Source: Chlamydiota bacterium (GTDB lineage Bacteria > Chlamydiota > Chlamydiia > Chlamydiales > Parachlamydiaceae). Taken from it: a DNA stretch of 38,687 bases. The stretch is taken from assembly GCA_013287145.1 (NCBI GenBank), contig JABDEI010000007.1, positions 1 through 38,687 of the forward strand, in the 5' to 3' direction. Below, in pieces: positions 14,757-23,174 of the stretch. A program made the position numbers and the translations under genes. The notes beneath the pieces were generated by a model. The model worked only from the letters and a program-made list of their open reading frames with translations. It searched no databases and was not told where the DNA came from. Numbering within the stretch: the stretch's first letter is position 1; each line of letters begins with the position of its first letter.

Positions 14757-16181
14757 CTATAGACTCTTGCGATCAATCTTTTCCAGGGCATTCAAGGCCT
14801 CCTCTGCAGAGAAACGCTGCTCTGGATCGATTCTCAACATCTTCCAAATGATCCAAGCAAGAGTATTTTGATCATTAGGTTCGGGGAACGTCTTTGGATC
14901 CATCAGGATTTTAAATCCTTCCGATTTTTTGTAAGCTTCGATCGAATCTTCTTTCGGGTCTGGAAATTTTTCAATCCAAGGAAGGTTTTTTGGGTAATTC
15001 ATTAACTTCCATAGCGAACAACCCATCGACCAGACATCGAGTTTAGAGGTAGCCTTTTTTTTATCACCCCAAAGTTCCGGGGCCATATACCAGTAAGTGG
15101 TAACAGCATCTCGCAAATCATTTTCCGTAAAAGCTAATCCGAAATCTGTAATGGCAGCATAGTAGTAATTAGGATTGTCCGGGTCTTTTTTTACCAATAG
15201 GTTCGATAGCGAAAGATCACAGTGTACAATGCCGACTTTATGGATAGCGGCCAGGCCTCTTAGCAATCCTTGAGCAATGTGGTATTTTTGCTTATCGTCT
15301 AAACTATTTTTTTGTACTAACTGATAAAGAGTTCCTTCGGGAAAAAGCTCCATGAGGAGGATCTGATGAAGAGAAATTTCGTTGTTGCCTTTCAAAGAAG
15401 AACAATAAGAAATTCCATAAGTTTTCACGACATTGGGAAGACCATTAACCTGTTGGAGAATCTGGGCCTCTTCTTGCGCTAGCCGCGTGTTCTTTTTGGC
15501 TTTTTGGGGGTTAGGGTCGCTCAATTTAGTTTTTAGCTGGGCGATACTTTGACCTGTTTCAAAAATCAGTTGCCAAGTGCCTTTTTTACAAGTGCCCTTT
15601 CCCAAAAAGTCGATTTTAATCAATGTAAGCGGAGATTTATTTATTCCTTCCAAAACAGAAAAACTTGCAGTCAGTTTGCTGAACTTTTTTCCTAAGTGCA
15701 AAAGGGGTTGTGTTTCTGATAAATGTGAAGACAAAGCGGTTTTAACAATTAAGGCTTCACGAAAAATCTTAACTAGCTTTGGAATTAAATTTTTTCGTTG
15801 TAAAATCGTTAAGTTTTTTTCTTTAGCTTGATCGATTTTTTTTTTGATAATAGAGTCATATAAAGCAGCCATTTCACTGTCTTCATTTACCTTTTTAACG
15901 ATTTTAAAGTTTTTATCTATAAATAAGTCGAAAATGGCATTTTTACTTAAAATCTTCTCTTGTTCAATGCTTTGATTAAACATCTTTTCACAAACATAAA
16001 TATTATTAACAATCTTCCCGGTTTTTTCTTTTTCTTCTCTTTTGGCTCGTTTACTGGGCCGACAGAAAGATGTATCGAAATTGGTTAAATGCATTACTTT
16101 ACCTTCTATTGCCGAAAGTTGTGCATTCAAGTAGGGTTTTTGAAAGGATGAATCATTAAAAATGATTGTATTATTTTGCAT
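14757..16181 (-). CDS. Ser/Thr protein kinase paralogue 1 (HCD type)
   Basis: 474 residues from ATG 16181. The N-terminal ~180 residues are unlike any domain I recognise. They open with FQKPYLNAQLS and a basic patch SKRAKREEK (about 43-51). The kinase domain follows: glycine loop LGKGTCKKGTW (~193), putative beta-3 lysine in IAQLKTK (~217), HCDLSLSNLL (~320), ITDFGLA (~345), YMAPELW (~366), DVWSMGCSLW. The usual HRD arginine is cysteine, and the lysine of HRDLKxxN is serine, so it is a non-RD kinase with one altered catalytic-loop residue. Last gene of a four-kinase minus-strand tandem array. Probably host-directed. Confidence 0.85.
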   Translation of the reverse strand: MQNNTIIFNDSSFQKPYLNAQLSAIEGKVMHLTNFDTSFCRPSKRAKREEKEKTGKIVNNIYVCEKMFNQSIEQEKILSKNAIFDLFIDKNFKIVKKVNEDSEMAALYDSIIKKKIDQAKEKNLTILQRKNLIPKLVKIFREALIVKTALSSHLSETQPLLHLGKKFSKLTASFSVLEGINKSPLTLIKIDFLGKGTCKKGTWQLIFETGQSIAQLKTKLSDPNPQKAKKNTRLAQEEAQILQQVNGLPNVVKTYGISYCSSLKGNNEISLHQILLMELFPEGTLYQLVQKNSLDDKQKYHIAQGLLRGLAAIHKVGIVHCDLSLSNLLVKKDPDNPNYYYAAITDFGLAFTENDLRDAVTTYWYMAPELWGDKKKATSKLDVWSMGCSLWKLMNYPKNLPWIEKFPDPKEDSIEAYKKSEGFKILMDPKTFPEPNDQNTLAWIIWKMLRIDPEQRFSAEEALNALEKIDRKSL

Positions 16182-16253
16182 AAACACACTTTTTTTATTT
16201 TAAAGAAAACAATAACGCAATATAAAATAATTAATAATTATTAAAGCAACCTG

Positions 16254-17702
16254 CTAAAAAATTACTTCTGGAAATTCAATTTCTCTGCATGCTTCCAAAG
16301 CTTCTTGCGCCGAGTAACGTTCAGCTGGATCAGTTCTTAACATTTTCCAAATAAGTCCATTAAGTGTTTTTTTATCTTGCGGTTCAGCAAAAGTTTTTGG
16401 ATTTTTTATCATAGCGACGGCTTCCGACTCTTTGCGAAGTTGATAAGAGGGGTTTCCGGGAGGAAATTTTGTAGCCCAAGCTAACTTTGTTGGATAATTC
16501 ACTATTTCCCAAAAAGAACACCCCATCGACCATACATCAAGTTTAGCAGTAGCCTTTTCCTTAAGCTCTGTATCCCAAAGCTCTGGAGCCATGTACCAAT
16601 AAGTGGAAATAACAGAGCTTAATTCATTGGCCTTGCGGGCCAATCCGAAATCGGCAATGGCGACGTAGTAGTTATCAGAATCGTCGGACTCTTTTTTTAC
16701 TAAGTAATTTAATAATTTGAGATCGCAATGAACAATATTTTTTGCATGCAGAGCTGCAAGACCTTCAAGAAGGCCATGGAAAATATGAAATTTCTGTTTA
16801 TCGCTTAATTTCTGTTTATCACTTAGGGAAACTTTTCTTAAAAAATCGGATAGATTTTTTTCTGGAAAAAGCTCCGCAAAGATAATTTGATGTTCAGAAA
16901 TTTGCTCGTTTTTCATTGAAGAGCTGTAGCTAATCGAGTAGGTTTTAATAATATGCGGAAGGCCATTGACAAGCTTAAGAAAATTCTCTTCTCTTTGCGC
17001 TGTATATTTATTAGAGAAGGCTTGGCCTTGATTAATTTTTGGACCGCTTAATTTTGCTTTTAGTTGAGCAATGCCTTCCCCTGTTTCAAAAATTAACTGC
17101 GAGGTGGCTTTTTTAAAGGTTCCTTGACCGAGATTTTCGATTTTAATTAACGTAAGAGACAATCCACAAACGGAAAAGGTTGCTGAGAGCTTATTAAATT
17201 TTTTTCCTATATGCACAATGGGCTGACTTTCTGACTTACTTAAACTAAAAGTCATGTGAGCAATTAACGCTTGCATAAAAATCAGTTCGATATTCGGCTG
17301 CAATTTATCTAATATTCCCTGACTTTTTTGCTTCGCCAAATGGATTTTTTCGTTAACGAACTTTTCAAATAAAGCGCCAATTTCGCTTTTTTTTTGTAGT
17401 TCTTTAATGATTTTATGAGTTTCTTTGCGATCTAATTCAAAAATTCTTTCCTTGGATATGAGCGAAGCGGAATCGATGCTACCAGAAGAGAGCCGCCCAT
17501 TTAGAAAGATGCCGTTAATAATAAGAGGAATCTCTTTCTCCTCCTCTTTTTTTACTCGTTTAGAATCTTGCTTGAGGTCCTCATCTGTTGGCTCGCAGTT
17601 TGTTAAATCGACTATTTCACTCTTTTTTACTAAGGGTACATTCAAATCTGGCTCCTGAAAAAAGAAATGGCTCGTTCCAAGCAAATTAATATTATTATAC
17701 AT
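16254..17702 (-). CDS. Ser/Thr protein kinase paralogue 2 (HCD type)
   Basis: 482 residues, same architecture as its neighbours: an N-terminal region with FQEPDLNVPL and basic patch SKRVKKEEEK, an IVHIGKKFNKLSATFSV linker, then the kinase domain with LGQGTFKKATS, IAQLKAK, HCDLKLLNYLV, IADFGLA, YMAPELW and DVWSMGCSFW. Catalytic aspartate, the DFG and the catalytic-loop lysine are present; the HRD arginine is cysteine. The stretch LSDKQKLSDKQKFH is a small in-frame tandem duplication not seen in the paralogues. ATG 17702 lacks a strong ribosome site (GTAAGC). Third in the direction of transcription. Confidence 0.85.
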   Translation of the reverse strand: MYNNINLLGTSHFFFQEPDLNVPLVKKSEIVDLTNCEPTDEDLKQDSKRVKKEEEKEIPLIINGIFLNGRLSSGSIDSASLISKERIFELDRKETHKIIKELQKKSEIGALFEKFVNEKIHLAKQKSQGILDKLQPNIELIFMQALIAHMTFSLSKSESQPIVHIGKKFNKLSATFSVCGLSLTLIKIENLGQGTFKKATSQLIFETGEGIAQLKAKLSGPKINQGQAFSNKYTAQREENFLKLVNGLPHIIKTYSISYSSSMKNEQISEHQIIFAELFPEKNLSDFLRKVSLSDKQKLSDKQKFHIFHGLLEGLAALHAKNIVHCDLKLLNYLVKKESDDSDNYYVAIADFGLARKANELSSVISTYWYMAPELWDTELKEKATAKLDVWSMGCSFWEIVNYPTKLAWATKFPPGNPSYQLRKESEAVAMIKNPKTFAEPQDKKTLNGLIWKMLRTDPAERYSAQEALEACREIEFPEVIF

Positions 17703-17834
17703 GCTTACATCTAATTAATTATTAAAAAAGACTATAATATCACAACAATTAATTAATAAAAAGATTTTATTAGTTCAATCTACAAATCTATATAAATCTG
17801 CGAATTATCAGCAGGATGGTTGATCTATACCGAA

Positions 17835-19265
17835 TTAGCTCTTCGGACCAATCTTTTCCAAGGCATTCAAAGCTTCTTGTGCAGAAAAACGCTGCTCTGG
17901 ATCGATTCTGAGCATTTTCCAAATGATCCAATTAAGGGTATTTTTATCTTTTGGTTCTTGAAATGTGTTTGGATCCATTAGGATTTTAAATCCCTCAGAT
18001 GATTTGTGAGCTTCGAAGGTATTCGGCCAGTTAGGAAATTTCAACGCCCAAGGAAGCCACTTAGAACTCACTAACTCCCATAAGATACATCCCATGGACC
18101 AAGCATCAAGCTTAGCAGTTGCCTTTTTCTTCAGCTCTGCATCCCAAAGTTCTGGCGCCATATACCAATAAGTGGTGATAGCATTTTTTAAATCATCAGC
18201 CTTACGAGCCAATCCGAAATCTGAGATGGCGACGTAGTAGTTATCTGGATCATTAGGTTCTTCTTTTACCAAAAAATTTGTCGATTTGAGATCACAATGA
18301 ACAACATTTCTGCTATGAATAGCCACTAATCCAGTAAGTAAACCGTGAATAATATGGAATTTTTGCTTATTGTTTAATTTAGCCTTGTTCAAGAAATCAA
18401 ATAGATTCCCTTTAGGAAAAAGCTCCATTAAGAGGATTTGATGTTCAGAAATTTGTTGATTGGCTTTCATTGAAGAGCAGTAGGTGATCATATAGGTGTT
18501 AACAACGTGAGGAAGGCCATTAACTTGATGAAGCATATCAGCTTCCCTGCGAGCAGAAAATTTGTTCTGGACGGCCTGTTCTTTAGAAATATTGGGACCA
18601 CTTAATTTGGTTTTTAACTGTGCAATACTTTTACCTGTTTCAAAAATCAACTGCCAGGTGGCCTTTTTATTACTACCACGACCTAGATCTTTGACATTAA
18701 TTAGAGTCAATGGCGTTTCATTAAAACTTTCCAAAACAGAATAGCTAGCGCTCAGTTGAGTGAGCTTTTTACCTAAGTGCAGGAGAGGCTGACTTTCAGA
18801 TAGGAGCGAAGAAAAGGCCAATTTAGCTATTAAGGCTTCTTGCAATTTATTTTGAATCCTTGCATCCGTTTGTGTTAACAGCTTCTGAGTTTCTTGTTCA
18901 AACTTCTTAAAGTTTTTATTAATGATTGAGTTAAATAAAAAACAAAATTCATTATTTTCGCTTATTTTTTTTGCGGCTTCACCCTTTTCATTTTTATATA
19001 CGTCAAAAATCGCTTCTTTGCTTAAAAGTAAGGCTGTATCAATAGTTTCTTTAGAGAGCTTTCCGCTAAAAAAGATACCATCCACAACGTGGCCGATTTT
19101 TTTTTCTTCTCTTTTAGTTCGTTTTGAAGTCTGATTAAGATCTGCATCTTTAGGATCGGAGTTTGTTAAATGTGTTACCTCACTTTCGTATGTAGAAAGT
19201 TGTGGATTCAAATATGGTCTTTGAAAATTGCAATCAATTCCAACAGAAATTACATTAGTAAACAT
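17835..19265 (-). CDS. Ser/Thr protein kinase paralogue 3 (HCD type)
   Basis: 476 residues from ATG 19265, chosen because MFTNVISVGIDC aligns with the starts of paralogues 1 and 2; an upstream start at 19319 would add a hydrophobic stretch the others lack. It has FQRPYLNPQLS, HLTN, basic patch SKRTKREEKK, the LHLGKKLTQLSASYSVLE linker, then LGRGSNKKATW, IAQLKTK, HCDLKSTNFLV, ISDFGLARK, YMAPELW, DAWSMGC. Most similar to paralogue 1 (for example MLRIDPEQRFSAEEALNALE versus MLRIDPEQRFSAQEALNALE). Catalytic residues are intact apart from the C in HCD. Confidence 0.85.
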   Translation of the reverse strand: MFTNVISVGIDCNFQRPYLNPQLSTYESEVTHLTNSDPKDADLNQTSKRTKREEKKIGHVVDGIFFSGKLSKETIDTALLLSKEAIFDVYKNEKGEAAKKISENNEFCFLFNSIINKNFKKFEQETQKLLTQTDARIQNKLQEALIAKLAFSSLLSESQPLLHLGKKLTQLSASYSVLESFNETPLTLINVKDLGRGSNKKATWQLIFETGKSIAQLKTKLSGPNISKEQAVQNKFSARREADMLHQVNGLPHVVNTYMITYCSSMKANQQISEHQILLMELFPKGNLFDFLNKAKLNNKQKFHIIHGLLTGLVAIHSRNVVHCDLKSTNFLVKEEPNDPDNYYVAISDFGLARKADDLKNAITTYWYMAPELWDAELKKKATAKLDAWSMGCILWELVSSKWLPWALKFPNWPNTFEAHKSSEGFKILMDPNTFQEPKDKNTLNWIIWKMLRIDPEQRFSAQEALNALEKIGPKS

Positions 19266-19381
19266 AAACTCACTTTTGATTATAAAAAAACTAATAATAA
19301 CATAAAATACAATTAGCAAAAAGATATTACTACAATATTTACCAAATTTTGTTAAATTGCGTTAAGCGCAGGTAATATTAT

Positions 19382-19403
19382 ACCGAACGTGACTCAAAAA
19401 TTA
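19382..19403 (+). repeat. Solitary element A end between kinases 3 and 4
   Basis: ATACCGAACGTGACTCAAAA matches the terminal inverted repeat of element A. A shorter match (TATACCGAA) sits at 17826, just past the stop of kinase 3. No partner end is visible for either. Confidence 0.5.
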
Positions 19404-19404
19404 T

Positions 19405-20724
19405 TTATTTAAAAGCATCCAAGGCTTCTAAGGCATTCAAAGCTTCTTGTGCGGAGTAGCGTTCATCAGGATTGGGCCTTAACATCTTCCAAATGAGCCA
19501 TTCAAGAGTATTTTGATCTTTAGGTTCGGGGAACGTCTTTGGATCGCTTAAGATTGCAATGGCTTTGGATTTTTTGTGATCTTCAAAAGTGGCACCTAAG
19601 CGACAGTCGGGGAAAGCTGTTGTCCAAGGAACGAACTTGTGATTCATCAATTCCCAAAGGGCACAACCCATCGACCAAACATCGAGTTTCGCACTGACTT
19701 TAGCTTTTAAATCCTTATTGTCACCATATAATCCCAGCCATAGTTCTGGTGCCATATACCAATATGTACCAATAGCATTATTTAATTGATTTTGAGGTTT
19801 GGCAGAGCCAAAGTCCGATATAGCTGCATAGTAATTGCTTGAAACCTTGGGATCGATTTTCACCAAAATATTTGTAAGGTTAATATCGCAATGCACAATG
19901 CCTTTTGAGTGAACTGCTACAAGTCCTTTTAAGAGGCCATGAGCAATATGATTTTTCTGAGGCGTACTAAATTTCAATGGGAAGTCGTTTCTAAAAATAT
20001 CTAAATTCCCTTCCGGAAAAAGCTCGGTCAATAAAATTTGATCTAAAGCGGTTTGATTGTTTTTTAGGGAAAATGTATAGGTTGTTGAAAATATCTGAAG
20101 AACATTTGGCAAGCCCTTAAGTGCTTCCAGGCAATTAAATTCTGTATGTGCAACTCTCCCTATTATCTTAGCCATGTCCTGTGTAATGCCAGGGCCTCCC
20201 ATCTTAGTTTTTAACATAGCGATTCGAGTATTAGGTAAAAAATTATTTATATTTTCATAAACTTCTCGCTCAGTCGCCTTTTTAAAAGTGCCTTTGCCTA
20301 AATCTTTGATCTTTATCAAAATCAAATTTCCAGAAGAAATTTTTAAAGCTGAAAAGCTTGTTTCCAATTTTGTGAATTTTTTTCCAAGATGAAAATATAA
20401 CTGCTTATCCGAAAAACAATCGGCAAAGGCTTCTTTAACAATGGCAGCATGTGGATAGTTAGGAAAACGAACTTGGGTTGCTTTAAATATTTCAAAGATC
20501 GCTGATTTGCTTAAAAGATTGTTTTTTTTAATAGGCAAGACAGTGCTTTTAGCAATTTCAGCAGTTTTTTCTTCTATTTTGATTTTTTTATTGCTGGTTT
20601 TATCAGAAGATTCGACACTATCTGTGTTTGTACACTGATCATTATTTGTCTTTTTTAAAGTATCTTTTTCTGTCTGAATTTCCCAAGATATGGCCCCTAG
20701 ATTATTATCAGTATTTACTACCAT
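19405..20724 (-). CDS. Ser/Thr protein kinase paralogue 4 (HCD type, divergent)
   Basis: 439 residues, the most diverged and first transcribed of the four. The N-terminus is shorter and rich in N/T/K, with basic patch NKKIKIEEK. The FHLGKKFTKLETSFSALK linker and kinase core are kept: LGKGTFKKATE, IAMLKTK, HCDINLTNILV, ISDFGSAK, YMAPELW, DVWSMGCALW. Here the HRDLKxxN lysine is asparagine and DFGLA reads DFGSA. AGAGG lies 12 bases before the ATG. The 85-base gap to paralogue 3 holds a solitary element A end (19382). Confidence 0.83.
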   Translation of the reverse strand: MVVNTDNNLGAISWEIQTEKDTLKKTNNDQCTNTDSVESSDKTSNKKIKIEEKTAEIAKSTVLPIKKNNLLSKSAIFEIFKATQVRFPNYPHAAIVKEAFADCFSDKQLYFHLGKKFTKLETSFSALKISSGNLILIKIKDLGKGTFKKATEREVYENINNFLPNTRIAMLKTKMGGPGITQDMAKIIGRVAHTEFNCLEALKGLPNVLQIFSTTYTFSLKNNQTALDQILLTELFPEGNLDIFRNDFPLKFSTPQKNHIAHGLLKGLVAVHSKGIVHCDINLTNILVKIDPKVSSNYYAAISDFGSAKPQNQLNNAIGTYWYMAPELWLGLYGDNKDLKAKVSAKLDVWSMGCALWELMNHKFVPWTTAFPDCRLGATFEDHKKSKAIAILSDPKTFPEPKDQNTLEWLIWKMLRPNPDERYSAQEALNALEALDAFK

Positions 20725-20934
20725 ATTATGGTTTACCTCTTTAGTAAAAAATCAGCATATCTAAATTTAATAAAAAAAACAATGTTTTAATAAAAAAAAT
20801 TTACAATTTAAAAAATCGCTAATCAAAAAAAATAAAGACCAACTAGTTCAATAAACAACTATATATTATTCAATGCATTGTTTATAATTAATTAAGTGAA
20901 CACTTAATATTTAATTTGAGTTAATTATGGCAAA
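20725..20934. other. AT-rich gap upstream of the kinase array
   Basis: Very A/T-rich sequence expected to carry the kinase 4 promoter. The only structure seen is an 8-bp inverted repeat ATTAAGTG-AA-CACTTAAT at 20891-20908, a possible operator or a 3' hairpin for the small reverse frame ending at 20935. Confidence 0.35.
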
Positions 20935-21120
20935 TCAAATCGGTGACAATAGTTCAATTGGAGAAGGATGTCGAGAAGCAAGAGAATGATAATGATGATG
21001 AGTGGCTTTGACATCGTTGCATAAATGCTGTTGGCTCTCAATGAGATTGTAGTAGCGATAGGCATTGACTCTGCTGAATGTTTTTGTTATCAGAAATAGT
21101 AAAAAAGACAGCAAAAGCAT
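20935..21120 (-). CDS. Possible small exported protein (uncertain)
   Basis: A 61-codon minus-strand frame from ATG 21120 begins MLLLSFLLFLITKTFSRVNA, a plausible signal peptide, and continues with a non-repetitive, His-rich tail (KATHHHYHSLASRH). Its ATG overlaps the ATG of the divergent gene at 21119 through a shared CATG, so the two cannot have independent promoters. No family recognised and no strong ribosome site; it may be a shadow frame. Confidence 0.3.
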   Translation of the reverse strand: MLLLSFLLFLITKTFSRVNAYRYYNLIESQQHLCNDVKATHHHYHSLASRHPSPIELLSPI

Positions 21121-22837
21121 GACTGAACATTTTCTTGAAGATCCTTTTTTCAAACAAAAATTAAATCCTTTTTTTTTGAAGGAGTTACATCAATATTGGC
21201 ACGCTTTTAGTCAAGAGGATCTTCAACACGAACTTGGCAAAGCTAAGAAAAATCTTCTGCGATTTGCTTTTAAACGCCTTTTTCAGCCTATTTATCTAAG
21301 CTATCAGCCTAAAATCAGTGGGCCTATCTATTTCCTATCGCGCATTTTCGCAGATGGTTGGGGCGATTACTTCGCTTTATTAAAAAGCGCAAAAATCTTA
21401 AAAGAAAGCCATCCCAGCCTGGATGTCAATGTCGTCTATACTTATCAATATAATATTCCCCATGTCGATTTAAAAGACTATCTTTTGGAAGAAGATCATA
21501 TTTTTCCATTCTTTGAAAAATCCCCGCCTTTTTTCCATCTATTGGAGTCGATATTGGAAGGAAAAAACTCTCATCATTTCGATCTTGAGTTAGCTGAGCT
21601 GCAAAAAGAAAAACAACTCCAAAAACAGGATTACGAGGCCATTGTTGCTAAACAGGGACGTCCTATTGAAGCTCTTGAAGAATTTCTAGATGATCTTGAA
21701 GAAAAAATCCAACAAGTAAAACTTCTTATCGACGCAAAAAATTCTGCTGAAAACTTGTATCAGAAGATGCAAGAAAGCCTTGCCATCGTCCACATAGCCT
21801 TAGCTATAAATACCTTCGAAAACCCAGCCTTAGCTCACAAGTCATTTTATTTTTCTGAAACGGGGAATTTTCAAGGCATTGCCAATCTTTTGCAACTCAA
21901 TTGGTTCAGCATGGGACTGCTGCCTTTTGAAGAGGGTGTTTTTTTAAAAAAGAGCCTCCCTGAGTCATCAAAAACACCCTGGAAAGACCTGCGTTTGCCC
22001 CATTTTTTATTTGGAACGGTGCAACCCACATCAGCTCATATTTCTAACTATTTTTCAAACAATACCCTACACCTTGGCTACTTACCCAAAATTCCTCATC
22101 AAGAAAAAATCTTCATCTATCTTATCTGTCTCCAACAAAAAAAAGAGTCCGGCGGCATCGATATCATCCTTCCTTCTCAGCGAAAAAATGAATGTCTCAA
22201 GCTAGATGCCGATGCCGGCTGGCTCACCGACCTCGGAATCTCCAAAGTTGTATCCGTTGATATTAATACCGGCGAAGAGAAAACCATATTCGAAAAATCT
22301 CTTCCTTTCGAAAAAAAGCTACGCCTGATCCATATCTTGCCAATTCCATCTCACGATTTTTCCAAAATTTTAGAAATGAGCGGTGAAGTCGTCGGCTGTA
22401 CAGGAGATATCTCCATAAGTGAATGTTTACTCGCAAAAAAAATCCCTTTCTACGAACTTCGAAAGCATAAAGTTGAAACTACGGAGTCTTTTCAACGACT
22501 GGCCCAGCATCTTGGCTTGGAAAATATCTACGATTACTTTACCGAAATCACCAATTTCCAAAAAAAGCCTGCTGAAATAGTAGCTACGAATCTTCACAAT
22601 ATTTTGCAACAGCCTTCCTTCAACAACCAATGGAATGAGCTGCTCAGATTTATCAATCAATATTATTGCTTCGAAGATGCTTTGCTCTCTCACCTGAACA
22701 GACATTTTTTTCATCATCTCAACCCAGCTCTTAAAAATGAAGAGGAGCTGCTCATCCAAAATTATTATGAAGGAAAAATTTCTGCTTCCCAAGCCTATCA
22801 AACATTGGAAGAAAGCCTGAGAAAAAACGCTAAATGA
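21119..22837 (+). CDS. Unassigned protein, possibly GT-B fold glycosyltransferase
   Basis: 572 residues from ATG 21119 (a TTG at 21065 would add 18 residues). YFLSRIFADGWGDYFALLKS followed by KILKESHPSLDVNVVYTY looks like the first Rossmann strand-loop of GT-B enzymes, and near the C-terminus MSGEVVGCTGDISISECLLA with KKIPFYELRKHK resembles the nucleotide-sugar loop (gG-x-S-x-x-E-x-L-x-x-x-x-P). A charged coiled-coil-like insertion occupies roughly residues 165-240. No membrane segment or signal peptide. These resemblances are by eye only; the family is not recognised. The stop TGA lies inside the first unit of a 7-bp repeat array. Confidence 0.6.
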   Translation: MTEHFLEDPFFKQKLNPFFLKELHQYWHAFSQEDLQHELGKAKKNLLRFAFKRLFQPIYLSYQPKISGPIYFLSRIFADGWGDYFALLKSAKILKESHPSLDVNVVYTYQYNIPHVDLKDYLLEEDHIFPFFEKSPPFFHLLESILEGKNSHHFDLELAELQKEKQLQKQDYEAIVAKQGRPIEALEEFLDDLEEKIQQVKLLIDAKNSAENLYQKMQESLAIVHIALAINTFENPALAHKSFYFSETGNFQGIANLLQLNWFSMGLLPFEEGVFLKKSLPESSKTPWKDLRLPHFLFGTVQPTSAHISNYFSNNTLHLGYLPKIPHQEKIFIYLICLQQKKESGGIDIILPSQRKNECLKLDADAGWLTDLGISKVVSVDINTGEEKTIFEKSLPFEKKLRLIHILPIPSHDFSKILEMSGEVVGCTGDISISECLLAKKIPFYELRKHKVETTESFQRLAQHLGLENIYDYFTEITNFQKKPAEIVATNLHNILQQPSFNNQWNELLRFINQYYCFEDALLSHLNRHFFHHLNPALKNEEELLIQNYYEGKISASQAYQTLEESLRKNAK

Positions 22838-22865
22838 TAAATGCTAAATGATAAATGATAAACGG
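22831..22865 (+). repeat. Heptamer array (TAAATGA type)
   Basis: Five 7-bp units: TAAATGA, TAAATGC, TAAATGA, TAAATGA, TAAACGG. The first unit contains the stop codon of the upstream gene. Followed by agaattc/agtagcc heptamers up to the edge of element D copy 1. Confidence 0.65.
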
Positions 22866-22893
22866 AACTGCAGAATTCAGTAGCCAGAATTCA

Positions 22894-23174
22894 GAATGAC
22901 GTTGTTGCATAAATCTATGAAAGAAGATGCCGTTCTTTCAGAACTCAGCTTTTGCTTATCCTTTTTCCCAGGCCTCTCGCTTTCGCTTCGGCCTGGGCTA
23001 TGTTATTATGGTCCTTCAGACCATTGAAATCATCATTTTTTAATGCACTATTTCATGGCCTGAAAGGCCTTCATGTCATAGCCCAGGCCGAAGCGAAAGC
23101 GAGAGGCCTGGGTATCCAAGAGGGAGGATTGAGTTCTGAAAGAACGGCATTAGATTTATGCAACAGCTCCATTC
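22894..23174. mobile_element. Element D, copy 1 (MITE-like palindrome)
   Basis: 281 bp with terminal inverted repeats of about 45 bases (left GAATGACGTTGTTGCATAAA..., right complementary and ending ...TTTATGCAACAGCTCCATTC), the left arm carrying a small insertion. Inside is a large inverted pair (CCAGGCCTCTCGCTTTCGCT with its complement at about 23075-23110) and CATGGCCTGAAAGGCCTTCATG. No transposase frame. The right end overlaps the stop codon of the ankyrin-protease gene at 23174. Confidence 0.75.

Noticed and set aside
19266-19319. Upstream start for kinase 3 giving a hydrophobic N-terminus
   Set aside because: The paralogues align from the internal ATG at 19265; the extra stretch is absent in them.
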